A stretch of 42,425 nucleotides of DNA from positions 1 to 42,425 of the forward strand of contig JAFYGK010000013.1 in the NCBI GenBank assembly GCA_017543285.1, read 5' to 3'. The notes below the pieces were generated by a model. That model saw nothing but the letters and a program-made list of their open reading frames with translations, ran no database searches and was not told the DNA's origin. Below are positions 16,695-24,997 of the stretch, in pieces; position 1 is the stretch's first letter, and each line of letters begins with the position of its first letter. Position numbers and translations under genes: made by a program. Origin of the DNA: Clostridia bacterium (GTDB lineage Bacteria; Bacillota; Clostridia; Oscillospirales; Acutalibacteraceae).

Positions 16695-16710
16695 CAGCGG
16701 CCTGCCGCTG
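16695..16710 (+). other. tight hairpin between the XRE and lipoprotein genes
   Basis: CAGCGG and CCGCTG pair around a 4-nt loop, 12 bp after the XRE stop. There is no T-run, so read-through into the lipoprotein gene is plausible. Confidence 0.4.
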
Positions 16711-16757
16711 TCATATCCGCTGTTTGCGGCGGAAACCTGTTGCACAGGAGGATTTTC

Positions 16758-17093
16758 ATGAAAAGAATTATTATTGCCGTCAAGGCGGCTGTCGCCGTCT
16801 TGCTTGTTTCCTGCCTTCTTGCCGGATGCTCGTCGCCTGTCATTTCCGAAAAGGTCCTGAACTCCATGATGGGTGCATATCAGTATGCCGGAGACATGAT
16901 CGAACAGATCAGGACCGAAGGCCTGGAAAGCATAACCTCTGTTTTCAAGAGCAGCAATACCGATGAGGATGAGGAGGAAAGCTCATCCAAGCCCAAAAGC
17001 TCCTCTGAGAGTTCTTCGGAAAGCTCCGAGGAGGATTCATCAACGCCCTCTTCGCAGGAAAACTCAAAAGAGGTTTCGGAAAAAACAGAATAA
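16758..17093 (+). CDS. small secreted lipoprotein with Ser/Glu-rich tail (111 aa)
   Basis: The start at 16758 has AGGAGG 7 bp upstream; an in-frame TTG at 16740 would overlap that site. The N-terminus is a lipoprotein signal: basic start MKRIIIAVK, hydrophobic core, and lipobox LLAGC with Cys24 as the lipid-modified residue. About 40 residues of helix follow (SEKVLNSMMGAYQYAGDMIEQ). From about residue 68 the chain is a low-complexity run of Ser, Glu and Asp. No family is recognised. It probably sits on the outer face of the membrane and may be cotranscribed with the XRE regulator. Confidence 0.8.
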   Translation: MKRIIIAVKAAVAVLLVSCLLAGCSSPVISEKVLNSMMGAYQYAGDMIEQIRTEGLESITSVFKSSNTDEDEEESSSKPKSSSESSSESSEEDSSTPSSQENSKEVSEKTE

Positions 17094-17140
17094 ACCGGTA
17101 ATAACATTTTAATCTGCCTAAAGTGTTTTGCTATCCGCCG

Positions 17141-17178
17141 ACCGCCTGTAAATCATATTTTGTTTACAGGCGGTTTTT
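17141..17178 (+). terminator. terminator of the lipoprotein gene
   Basis: A 12-bp perfect stem (17141-17152 with 17163-17174) followed by a T-run. Confidence 0.9.
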
Positions 17179-17215
17179 ATAAAAATCCATAAAATGATTT
17201 AAAAGGGAGAAAAAC

Positions 17216-18400
17216 ATGGATAATTTTACATTTTACAGTCCAACATATTTTGTTTTCGGGCGCGATACTGAAAAAGAAACCGGAAGGTATGTCAAGCGAT
17301 TCGGCGGCACGAAGGTACTCATCCATTACGGCGGCGGCAGCGCGGTCAGATCGGGACTGATCGACCGAATCAAGGCTTCTCTTGATGCGGCGGGCGTCGC
17401 TCATGTTGAACTTGGCGGAGTAAAGCCAAATCCGCGCAGCGGACTTGTCTATAAGGGGATTGAGCTCTGCAAAAAGGAAGGCGTTGATTTCGTTCTTGCA
17501 GTCGGCGGCGGCAGCGTTATCGACAGCTCCAAAGGCATCTGCATCGGAGCGTGCTATGACGGAGACTTCTGGGATTTCTACAAGAGCGACCGTTTCGTTG
17601 AAAAGGCTCTTCCGGTCGGAACCGTTCTGACCATCCCGGCTGCGGGCAGCGAAGGTTCTCCCGATTCCGTCGTGACCCATGAGGACGGCATGCTCAAGAG
17701 AGCGGCTCACGGCGAACCGCTCAGGCCGGCGTTTTCCATCCTGAATCCCGAGCTGACCTTTACCCTTCCCGCATATCAGACGGCATGCGGCGCGACAGAC
17801 ATCATGGCGCATGTTTTTGAGAGATATTTCACCAACACGCCGGAGGTTGAAGTCAGCGACAGACTGTGTGAAGCTCTGCTGCTCACCATGATCAAAGAAA
17901 CACCGAGGGTCATCGAAGACCCATGCAACTATGAAGCCAGGGCAAATATCATATGGGCAGGCACGGTCGCCCATAATGATATTTGCGGCGTCGGACACGC
18001 GCAGGACTGGGCGAGCCATTCCATCGAGCATGAGCTTTCCGCTCAGTATGACTGCGCTCACGGCGCAGGCCTCGCCGTTATTTTCCCGGCGTGGATGAAG
18101 TATGTTTATAAGCACGATACAGACAGATTCGTACGGTTCGCCGTTAATGTTTGGGGCTGTAAAAAGAACGGGACCGATCCCGAAAAGACAGCTCTCGAGG
18201 GTATCGCCTGCGTGGAAAGATTCTTCAGATCCATAGGAATGCCGACGTCTTTTGCCGAGATAGGCGCAAAGGAAGAGGATATCCCGAAAATGGCCAAGAA
18301 GTGCTTTGACGAGATAAACGGCGACACGACCATAGGAAATTTTGTTAAGCTGGGCGAAAAGGAAGTAGCCGACATCTACAGACTGGCTTTGAATAACTGA
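17216..18400 (+). CDS. iron-dependent alcohol dehydrogenase, BdhA/YqhD type (394 aa)
   Basis: This is a group III metal-dependent alcohol dehydrogenase that reduces short aldehydes with NAD(P)H. The predicted metal ligands are Asp195 and His199 in GATDIMAH, His268 in WASHSIEHELS, and His282 in DCAHGAGL; these line up almost residue for residue with the known ligands of E. coli YqhD. The nucleotide-binding GGGSVIDSSKG begins at about 97. Length matches BdhA/YqhD. GGGAG precedes the start. It is monocistronic between terminators and is probably used in fermentation or aldehyde detoxification; the natural substrate is not shown. Confidence 0.95.
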   Translation: MDNFTFYSPTYFVFGRDTEKETGRYVKRFGGTKVLIHYGGGSAVRSGLIDRIKASLDAAGVAHVELGGVKPNPRSGLVYKGIELCKKEGVDFVLAVGGGSVIDSSKGICIGACYDGDFWDFYKSDRFVEKALPVGTVLTIPAAGSEGSPDSVVTHEDGMLKRAAHGEPLRPAFSILNPELTFTLPAYQTACGATDIMAHVFERYFTNTPEVEVSDRLCEALLLTMIKETPRVIEDPCNYEARANIIWAGTVAHNDICGVGHAQDWASHSIEHELSAQYDCAHGAGLAVIFPAWMKYVYKHDTDRFVRFAVNVWGCKKNGTDPEKTALEGIACVERFFRSIGMPTSFAEIGAKEEDIPKMAKKCFDEINGDTTIGNFVKLGEKEVADIYRLALNN

Positions 18401-18418
18401 ATACCGGGCAAATAATTC

Positions 18419-18456
18419 ATCCGCCGCGGCGCTGAACACGCTGCGGCGGATATTTT
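18419..18456 (+). terminator. terminator of the alcohol dehydrogenase gene
   Basis: ATCCGCCGC (18419-18427) pairs with GCGGCGGAT (18443-18451), with extra GC pairs inside and a short T-rich tail. Confidence 0.75.
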
Positions 18457-18484
18457 ACCGATTTTTATAGCTGCCGACATGAAT

Positions 18485-18518
18485 GTTAAAAAGCCGACCT
18501 GTCAAGGTCGGCTTTTGT
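18485..18518 (-). terminator. terminator of the CxxC zinc-protein gene (bidirectional)
   Basis: A 12-bp perfect stem (18489-18500 with 18505-18516) with a 4-nt loop and T-runs on both strands, 30 bp past the stop at 18548. Confidence 0.85.
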
Positions 18519-18547
18519 CGTTTGCACAATATCCCGAAAACCGTGGA

Positions 18548-18826
18548 TTACTGGTTTTCTCTCATCTTGTTGAAGCACTCGCTGCAATATACAGGACGGT
18601 CTTCACGAGGCTGGAAGGGGACTCTTGCTTCACCGCCGCAGGCAGCGCAGGTAGCGGTAAACATCTCGCGCTCCTGTCTTGTAGCGTTTTTGCGGGCGTC
18701 ACGGCAGGGCTTGCATCTCTGCGGCTCATTGACAAAGCCTCTGGAAGCGTAGAATTCCTGTTCGCCGGCTGTGAATACGAATTCTGCTCCGCATTCCTTG
18801 CAAACTAATGTTTTGTCTTCGTACAT
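18548..18826 (-). CDS. CxxC-x17-CxxC zinc-ribbon protein (92 aa)
   Basis: Two zinc sites are visible. The first uses Cys9/12 and Cys38/41 (LVCKECGAEF and RCKPC), matching the probable zinc-ribbon family zf-trcl. The second uses Cys60/63 and Cys81/84 with exactly 17 residues between the pairs, the CxxC-x17-CxxC pattern. The conserved TAGEQEFYASRGFVNEPQRC segment links the first pair. It is a small cytoplasmic protein, common in Clostridia and Deltaproteobacteria, of unknown role and possibly nucleic-acid binding. The start at 18826 has GAGAGG upstream; a longer in-frame start at 18889 has no ribosome binding site. Confidence 0.88.
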   Translation of the reverse strand: MYEDKTLVCKECGAEFVFTAGEQEFYASRGFVNEPQRCKPCRDARKNATRQEREMFTATCAACGGEARVPFQPREDRPVYCSECFNKMRENQ

Positions 18827-19083
18827 GATAAATACCTCTCTTGAGTTAATAATAAGCCCTCGGACGGATTGAAACCGACATCTTTGCAAAACAACGCTCT
18901 GTAATCACCGATCTATTCTCTCATATGCTGCCGTCAAAACGGATTTCTGCTTCGGCCGGAGAGAAAACCCCGCCGCGCAGGTAAATCCGAAAAACTTTCG
19001 CATAAATCAAGTCAACCATTGACTATACTTTTAAGCTACATTGGGCATATATTCATCCCTGTAAAAAACAGGAAAGAATTACA
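18827..19083. other. intergenic region with a TTGACT dyad
   Basis: No gene is seen. AGTCAA (19010-19015) and TTGACT (19019-19024) form a 6-bp inverted repeat with a 3-bp centre. Neither half has a -10 box at the right distance on its strand. A small hairpin CCTGT/ACAGG (19058-19072) lies 12 bp past the sigma-factor stop and may be a weak terminator. Confidence 0.4.
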
Positions 19084-19671
19084 TTACTGTCGCAGTTTGC
19101 GCCGTACACGCTGCAAAGCATTATCAACCGTCTTTGGAGAGGCATTAATTCTTTGAGCAATTTCGAGATAGGAACAACCGCTGAGATACAATAAAAAGGT
19201 CCGTTTTTCCAATTCGGTCAGATCGCTGTTGATTTTCCTGCTGATTCTTTCCGTTTCTTCGCCTGAAATTATGATGCTTTCGGGCTCCGACGACGAGGAG
19301 GCGGCAATATCGCGGCTTTCGCCCGAATCGATATATACAAGACGCTCTCTTGGAATTGCGGAGTTTTTATTTTCGTGGCGAAGCCGTGACAGCATCATAC
19401 GCTCGGCGCACAGCATGGCATAAGTCCTGAAGGAAGCGCCCTTTTCGTAATCGAAGCTGTTGACGGCAAAAAGCAAACCGATCAGACCCTCCTGCGAGAG
19501 ATCCTCCCGTTCAACCGTCGATGACCTGCAAAGCTCGTTTGCGCGGCTGCGGATGAGCGGATAATATCGCTTTATAAGGGTATCGGCGGCTTTGTTATCG
19601 CCGGAAAGCATGAGCTGTCTTAAAACAGAATCATCGGCGGAAGAGTACGCTACGACATTATCTGCATGCAT
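19084..19671 (-). CDS. sigH: RNA polymerase sigma factor, sigma-H type (195 aa)
   Basis: This sigma-70-family factor is closest to sporulation sigma-H. Region 2 lies at about 55-100 (REDLSQEGLIGLLFAVNSFD, then SFRTYAMLCAERMM). Region 4 is at the C-terminus, about 148-195: LTELEKRTFLLYLSGCSYLE and the recognition helix ending in KTVDNALQRVRRKLR, which closely matches the sigma-H pattern KSIDNALQRVKRKL. Region 3 is absent, as in sigma-H. The ribosome binding site CGGAG is 4 bp upstream. A near-consensus promoter precedes it. In Firmicutes sigma-H starts the entry into sporulation, and this fits a spore former, but the specificity is inferred. Confidence 0.85.
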   Translation of the reverse strand: MHADNVVAYSSADDSVLRQLMLSGDNKAADTLIKRYYPLIRSRANELCRSSTVEREDLSQEGLIGLLFAVNSFDYEKGASFRTYAMLCAERMMLSRLRHENKNSAIPRERLVYIDSGESRDIAASSSSEPESIIISGEETERISRKINSDLTELEKRTFLLYLSGCSYLEIAQRINASPKTVDNALQRVRRKLRQ

Positions 19672-19707
19672 GCTTCTCCGTCACCTCATGCTTGATTAAT
19701 CCCATTC

Positions 19708-19736
19708 ATTTTAACTGATTAAACCTGATTTGTCAA
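19708..19736 (-). promoter_or_regulatory. strong sigma-A promoter of the sigma-H gene
   Basis: On the minus strand TTGACA (19731-19736), 17 bp, TAAAAT (19708-19713). The leader is about 30 nt. The rest of the gap up to 19858 is AT-rich with nothing else recognised. Confidence 0.85.
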
Positions 19737-19858
19737 TAGTAGTGCTAAAAAATTATATGATTTTACAGTGAAATATTGTTAATAATATAATCCTTGCATA
19801 TATTTTGCAGAATAATATATACCGCGCGTTTACATTTGAATATGAAAAAACGGCTTTG

Positions 19859-19892
19859 CGAAAAAAATCTCCGCCGGAGCTCCGGCGGAGAT
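19859..19892 (-). terminator. terminator of carA-carB
   Basis: A 26-bp palindrome at 19867-19892 (ATCTCCGCCGGAG and its complement) is followed on the minus strand by seven T residues. It lies 9 bp past the stop of the carB-dapF gene. Confidence 0.92.
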
Positions 19893-19901
19893 TGAATCTT
19901 A

Positions 19902-22900
19902 TCAGTATTCTATTACGCCCTCATAAATGAGGTCAGCGTTTCCGGTGAGAAATACGGCGTCGTCTGTGTAATTGACAATGAGATCACCGCCGCGCACCTT
20001 TACGGTTACGTCTATGCCCTTAGTGCAGTAGCCGTTTTCGCAGGCTGCCACAACGGCCGCGCACGCGCCGGTTCCACATGCGAGAGTTTCACCGTTGCCG
20101 CGCTCCCAAACACGCATTTTAAGCGTGCTCTTGTTGATTACGCGGACAAATTCGGTGTTGATTTTTTCGGGGAAGATTTTGCTGTTTTCAAAAACAGGCC
20201 CGATTTTTTCAACATCTACGGCGTCAACCCTGTCGCAGAAGACGACGCAGTGCGGATTGCCCACACCGACGCAGGTTATGTTGTAATGACTGCCGCCTAT
20301 TTTGGTCGGATGGTTCACTACCTTGTCGGCGTTGATGTCGACCGGTATCTTTTTGGGATCGAGCTCAGCCTTGCCCATGTTGACGCTGACCGAGCGGACC
20401 TTGCCGTCATAGGTGTAAAGCTGAAGCTCCCTTATACCGCTTATGGTTTCGATGGAAAGATGGTCCTTGTGTACGATTCCGTTGTCATACAGGTACTTTG
20501 CGACGCAGCGGATGGAGTTGCCGGCCATTTTGCCTTCGCTGCCGTCCTTGTTGAATATGCGCATTTTTGCATCGGCTACCTTGGACTGCTCGATAAGAAC
20601 GATGCCGTCGCCGCCGATCCCGTAATGCCTGTCCGCATAGGTTATGCAGAGCGATTCGGGACAGGAAATGCTGTCGTCAAAATTGTTGAAGTAAATGTAG
20701 TCGTTGCCGGAACCCTGCATTTTGGAGAAGGGCATTTTGGTTTTTTGGGTGCGCATTTTGTTGATGTTGACCAGTTCCGTATTAAACTGATTGTAGCGCG
20801 AATGGATTATGTCGGCCAGAGCATTTGCTGTGTCGAGCGATGTTATGCAGGCAACGCCGAGCTGCAGCGCCCTGCGGTGGAATGTGATGTAATGCTCTAT
20901 ATCGCGCTGCTTTGACGCGCCGGTGTAGATAACGTAATCTATTTCGCCGCTTTCCAGCATTTCGATTGCGCTGTTGTCCTTGTCCAGTTTGTTTATTGTC
21001 GTGACGTCGACATCAAGCTGACGGATGACCTTTGCGGTGCCTTCGCTGGCGAATATTTTGAGTCCGAGGTCAGCGAATTTCTTGGCAATCTGGATTATCT
21101 CAGGCTTGTCCGAATCACCGACGGTGAAATAAACGCCGCCGTGATGATCCAGCTCATTGCTGTGGATCTTGTAGCCTGCCGAGACAAGTCCCTTGAACAG
21201 AGCCTCGTTGAGTGTCTTGCCGATGCCGAGAACCTCGCCGGTGGACTTCATTTCCGGACCGAGCGCCGAGTTCACGTCGTTGAGCTTCTCAAACGAGAAC
21301 ACAGGAACCTTTACGGCATAGTAGGGCGGAGTCTTGTAAAGTCCCGTACCGTAGCCGAGATCCTTCAGCGGCTGACCGATCATGACGCGGGTCGCCAGAT
21401 CGACCATGGGAACTCCGGTGACCTTGCTGATGTAGGGGATGGTTCTGGAAGCTCTGGGATTAACCTCGATGACGTACAGCTCGTTTTCATAGATGAGGTA
21501 CTGGATATTGACCAGTCCCTGCGTTCCGAGAGAAAGAGCCAGCTTTTCGGAGCATTCGATTATGGTTTGCAGCATTTTGTCGTTGAGGCTGTACGGCGGA
21601 TAAACGGCGATGGAGTCGCCGCTGTGAACGCCGGCGCGCTCAATATGCTGCATGATGCCGGGAATGAGAACATCCTTGCCGTCGGAGATAACGTCAACCT
21701 CAAGCTCTGTGCCCATCATGTATTTGTCGATGAGGACAGGATTTTCTATTTTTTGCGAAAGGATGATGTCCATGTACTGCTCGACCTCATCCTTGTTGTA
21801 GGCAATGGTCATATTCTGGCCGCCGATAACATAGGACGGACGCAGCAAAACGGGATAACCAAGTTTTTCGACCGCGTCAAAGGCTTCATCCTTGGTCATG
21901 ACCGAAAGTCCCTTGGGCCTTCTGATATTAAACCTTTCAAGCAGAGCGTCAAAGCGCTCTCTGTCCTCGGCGACGTCAATGCTTTCGGCAGATGTACCGA
22001 GAATGCGTATGCCCATTTTGTCGAGGAACTTTGTCAGCTTGATGGCCGTCTGTCCGCCGAAGGCGACGACGACGCCGATGGGATCCTCGACCTTGATGAT
22101 ATTGTAAACGTCCTCGGGGGTGAGCGGCTCAAAATAGAGTCTGTCGGCGGTATCAAAGTCGGTGGATACCGTTTCGGGGTTGTTGTTGATTATGACGACC
22201 TCATAGCCCAGCTTTTTCAGCGTCCATACGCAGTGAACAGAGGAATAGTCGAATTCTATGCCTTGACCGATCCTTATGGGACCGGAGCCCAAAACGATTA
22301 TTCTGGGTTTGCCAGAGCGTTTTACCGCTCGTGCCTCGCAGTGGTCATCGTAGGTGGAATAAAAGTAGGGGGTCACCGCTTTGAATTCGGCGGCGCAGGT
22401 ATCGACCATCTTGTAAACGGCGTCGCGCGGATTCTGCACCTTACAGCCGGAAATGCGCTCGAGCGCCTGGTCGGTATAACCCATGCGCTTGCCGGTGATA
22501 TACCTTTCATCGTCGAGACCGTTTGCGGCTATATCGTCCTCAAAGTCGATAAGGTTTTGCAGCTTATATATAAACCATTCGTCGATCATGGTCTTTTCGT
22601 GTATCTCTTCAACCGAAACGCCGTCGCGCAGCGCCTTGAAAATGCTGAACAGGCGCAGATCGTTCATGTCGGAAATATCGCCCGCCTTGGGTGAATTGAG
22701 GGTGTCGAGCGAGATTTCGGCGCCTCTGACCGCTTTCATAATGGCCATCTCAAAGGTCGGCGCGATGGACATGACTTCACCGGTCGCTTTCATCTGGGTT
22801 CCAAGCTTACGGCTTGCGTTTACGAATTTGTCGAAGGGCCACTTGGGGAATTTTACGACGACATAGTCGATGGTCGGCTCGAAGCAGGCGCAGGTTTCGC

Positions 22901-23918
22901 CCGTGACGTCGTTTTGTATCTCGTCGAGGGTAAAGCCGAGGGCGATCTTGGTCGTCACCTTTGCTATCGGGTAGCCGGTCGCCTTACTTGCCAGAGCGGA
23001 CGAACGCGATACTCTGGGGTTGACTTCGATGACGGCGTATTCAAAGCTCTCGGGATTGAGGGCAAACTGGCAGTTGCAGCCGCCTTCTATCTCCAGCGCC
23101 TGTATAATATCAAGAGAAGCCTTGCGCAGCATCTGATATTCTGTGTCGGAAAGGGTCATGGCAGGAGCGACTACTATGCTGTCGCCGGTGTGGACGCCTA
23201 CCGGATCGACGTTTTCCATTGAACAGATGGTGATGGCGTTGCCGACGCTGTCGCGCATTACCTCAAACTCTATCTCCTTCCAGCCGTAGATGTATTTTTC
23301 AACAAGGATCTGGCTGATAGGGGAGAGCATAAGACCGTTCTTTGCGATGACGGTGAATTCGTCCATATTGTATGCGACGCCGCCGCCGGTTCCTCCGAGA
23401 GTGAACGCCGGCCTGATGATTACGGGAAAGCCTATGCGCTCCGCTGTTGTCTTTGCATCCTCAAGGGTCGTCGCGATGTCGGAGGCTATGCAGGGTTGGC
23501 CGATGGATTCCATCGTTTCCTTGAAAAGCTCTCTGTCCTCGGCCTTGTCGATGGCTTCGGCGTTTGTGCCGATAAGACGCACGCCCATCTTTTTGAGGTA
23601 GCCCTCGTGGTCCAGCTTCATGGCTACGGTCAGGCCGGTCTGACCGCCGAGCCCTGCCAGAATACTGTCCGGACGTTCCTTTTCGATTATTCTCTTGACC
23701 GTGTCGACCGTGAGCGGCTCGAGGTATATTTCGTCGGCTATCATCTTATCGGTCATGATGGTCGCCGGATTGGAGTTGACGAGAACGACGTCAAGCCCCT
23801 GCTGCTTTAAAACACGACACGCCTGAGTGCCGGCATAGTCAAATTCGGCGGCCTGTCCGATGACAATGGGGCCTGAACCGATGACGAGAACCTTTTTGAT
23901 ATAGCTGTTAAGCGGCAT
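19902..23918 (-). CDS. carB-dapF: fused carbamoyl-phosphate synthase large subunit and diaminopimelate epimerase (1338 aa)
   Basis: Residues 1 to about 1054 are a full-length CarB: two ATP-grasp halves, each beginning with a GSGPI motif (residues 14-18 and 544-548), and an MGS-like domain at about 930-1045. CarB makes carbamoyl phosphate from bicarbonate, ATP and ammonia, for arginine and pyrimidines. The frame runs on through a short linker (INKMRTQKTK) into a complete DapF, 1062-1338, which converts LL- to meso-diaminopimelate for lysine and peptidoglycan. No stop or ribosome binding site is seen at the join; an internal ATG (20733-20735) lacks a Shine-Dalgarno. In DapF the second catalytic Cys1281 (ACGTGACA) is present but the first is Ala1132 (MAGNSIRC instead of CGNG). 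The start overlaps the carA stop (TAATG). A true fusion is likely, but an assembly error is not excluded. Confidence 0.9.
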   Translation of the reverse strand: MPLNSYIKKVLVIGSGPIVIGQAAEFDYAGTQACRVLKQQGLDVVLVNSNPATIMTDKMIADEIYLEPLTVDTVKRIIEKERPDSILAGLGGQTGLTVAMKLDHEGYLKKMGVRLIGTNAEAIDKAEDRELFKETMESIGQPCIASDIATTLEDAKTTAERIGFPVIIRPAFTLGGTGGGVAYNMDEFTVIAKNGLMLSPISQILVEKYIYGWKEIEFEVMRDSVGNAITICSMENVDPVGVHTGDSIVVAPAMTLSDTEYQMLRKASLDIIQALEIEGGCNCQFALNPESFEYAVIEVNPRVSRSSALASKATGYPIAKVTTKIALGFTLDEIQNDVTGETCACFEPTIDYVVVKFPKWPFDKFVNASRKLGTQMKATGEVMSIAPTFEMAIMKAVRGAEISLDTLNSPKAGDISDMNDLRLFSIFKALRDGVSVEEIHEKTMIDEWFIYKLQNLIDFEDDIAANGLDDERYITGKRMGYTDQALERISGCKVQNPRDAVYKMVDTCAAEFKAVTPYFYSTYDDHCEARAVKRSGKPRIIVLGSGPIRIGQGIEFDYSSVHCVWTLKKLGYEVVIINNNPETVSTDFDTADRLYFEPLTPEDVYNIIKVEDPIGVVVAFGGQTAIKLTKFLDKMGIRILGTSAESIDVAEDRERFDALLERFNIRRPKGLSVMTKDEAFDAVEKLGYPVLLRPSYVIGGQNMTIAYNKDEVEQYMDIILSQKIENPVLIDKYMMGTELEVDVISDGKDVLIPGIMQHIERAGVHSGDSIAVYPPYSLNDKMLQTIIECSEKLALSLGTQGLVNIQYLIYENELYVIEVNPRASRTIPYISKVTGVPMVDLATRVMIGQPLKDLGYGTGLYKTPPYYAVKVPVFSFEKLNDVNSALGPEMKSTGEVLGIGKTLNEALFKGLVSAGYKIHSNELDHHGGVYFTVGDSDKPEIIQIAKKFADLGLKIFASEGTAKVIRQLDVDVTTINKLDKDNSAIEMLESGEIDYVIYTGASKQRDIEHYITFHRRALQLGVACITSLDTANALADIIHSRYNQFNTELVNINKMRTQKTKMPFSKMQGSGNDYIYFNNFDDSISCPESLCITYADRHYGIGGDGIVLIEQSKVADAKMRIFNKDGSEGKMAGNSIRCVAKYLYDNGIVHKDHLSIETISGIRELQLYTYDGKVRSVSVNMGKAELDPKKIPVDINADKVVNHPTKIGGSHYNITCVGVGNPHCVVFCDRVDAVDVEKIGPVFENSKIFPEKINTEFVRVINKSTLKMRVWERGNGETLACGTGACAAVVAACENGYCTKGIDVTVKVRGGDLIVNYTDDAVFLTGNADLIYEGVIEY

Positions 23919-24997
23919 TAGTCATTTCCTCCCATCAGTTCAATAAATCTGTCAAAAACAAATTCGGTATCGACCGGGCCTGGCGCTTCGGGGTTAAACT
24001 GCACCGAGAAGGCGTTGAGGTCGGGATAATCAATACCCTCGCAGGAATTGTCGTTAGCGTTTACATATCTCAACTTGCCGTCGGTTTTTTTAATGCTGTC
24101 GGCGTCTATCGCGTAGCCGTGATTCTGACTTGTTATGTATGTCTTTCCCAGCACAAGATCCTTTACCGGCTGGTTTGCGCCTCTGTGCCCGTATTTGAGC
24201 TTAATGCGTTCGGCGCCGTTGGCGAGAGCCAGAAGCTGATGACCGAGACAGATTCCGAAAATCGGCTTTTTGCCGACGAGCTTCTTGATCTGCTCGATGC
24301 ATTCGGTATTCTCCAGAGGATCGCCGGGTCCGTTGGACAGCATTATTCCGTCGGGATCGCCGGCTAAAATCTCTTCTGCGGCGGTATTATACGGCACACA
24401 GGTGACCTCGCAGCCGCGCTCGGCCAGCTTTGTATCCATATTGTACTTGGAACCGTAGTCGATAAGGGTTACCCTGTATTTTGCTTCGCCTTCGGGTTTT
24501 GTTACGCTTTTCTGCATGGAGCTGACGCTTTTTACAGCGTTTATTATCCTGTAATCGGCAAGACCCTCAAGGACGCCGTCGGTCAGCTCGGGGACGATTT
24601 TCGCGTTCATTACGCCGTTTTCGCGGATAACGGTGGTCAGCTGTCTGGTATCGACGCCGTAAATACCGACAATGCCCTTTTCTTTAAGGAAGGAATCCAG
24701 ATCACCCTCGCAGCGGAAATTGCTCGGATGCTCGCACCATTCCCTTACAACATAGCCGTTGACATAGCTGCCGTCGCTTTCAAAATCGGACCTGATTATT
24801 CCGTGATTGCCTATAAGAGGGAATGTTTGAATAACTATCTGTCCGTAATAGCACGGATCGGTAAGCGTTCCGATATATCCGCCCATACCTGTGGTGAATA
24901 CCAGCTCGCCTGTCGCGCATCCCTCTTTTCCGAAGGATTTACCCTCGAAAATATCTCCGTTTTGCAGTACAATGTAAGCCTTTTTAATAGAAATCAT
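23918..24997 (-). CDS. carA: carbamoyl-phosphate synthase small subunit (glutaminase, 359 aa)
   Basis: CarA hydrolyses glutamine and passes ammonia to CarB. The N-terminal CPSase_sm domain spans about 1-150 (YIVLQNGDIFEGKSFG) and the class I glutaminase about 175-355, with nucleophile Cys250 in GICLGHQ. The usual catalytic His is replaced: the motif reads VQFNPEAPGP, with Asn335 (codon at 23993-23995), Glu337 kept and one residue missing before PGP. Start is uncertain. ATG at 24997 lies directly against the only Shine-Dalgarno (AAAGGG, 24998-25003), too close for normal use. An ATT codon at 24986-24988 is 9 bp from it and aligns with the usual MKKAY N-terminus, so initiation at ATT is possible. 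It overlaps carB by one base and has a long structured leader and its own promoter. Confidence 0.9.
   Translation of the reverse strand: MISIKKAYIVLQNGDIFEGKSFGKEGCATGELVFTTGMGGYIGTLTDPCYYGQIVIQTFPLIGNHGIIRSDFESDGSYVNGYVVREWCEHPSNFRCEGDLDSFLKEKGIVGIYGVDTRQLTTVIRENGVMNAKIVPELTDGVLEGLADYRIINAVKSVSSMQKSVTKPEGEAKYRVTLIDYGSKYNMDTKLAERGCEVTCVPYNTAAEEILAGDPDGIMLSNGPGDPLENTECIEQIKKLVGKKPIFGICLGHQLLALANGAERIKLKYGHRGANQPVKDLVLGKTYITSQNHGYAIDADSIKKTDGKLRYVNANDNSCEGIDYPDLNAFSVQFNPEAPGPVDTEFVFDRFIELMGGND

Noticed and set aside
17177..18439. 420-codon open frame on the minus strand opposite the alcohol dehydrogenase
   Set aside because: The opposite strand encodes an enzyme with all metal ligands. The antisense frame runs across both terminators, which a real gene would not.
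20700..20780. Frameshift or missed stop explaining the carB-dapF join
   Set aside because: Adding or removing one A in the A-run gives no stop at once in the other frames, and dapF has no ribosome binding site of its own. The idea is kept only as a caveat.
21141..22694. 517-codon open frame on the + strand opposite carB
   Set aside because: It is antisense to strongly conserved CarB sequence, has no matching ribosome binding site or promoter, and its translation shows no known family.
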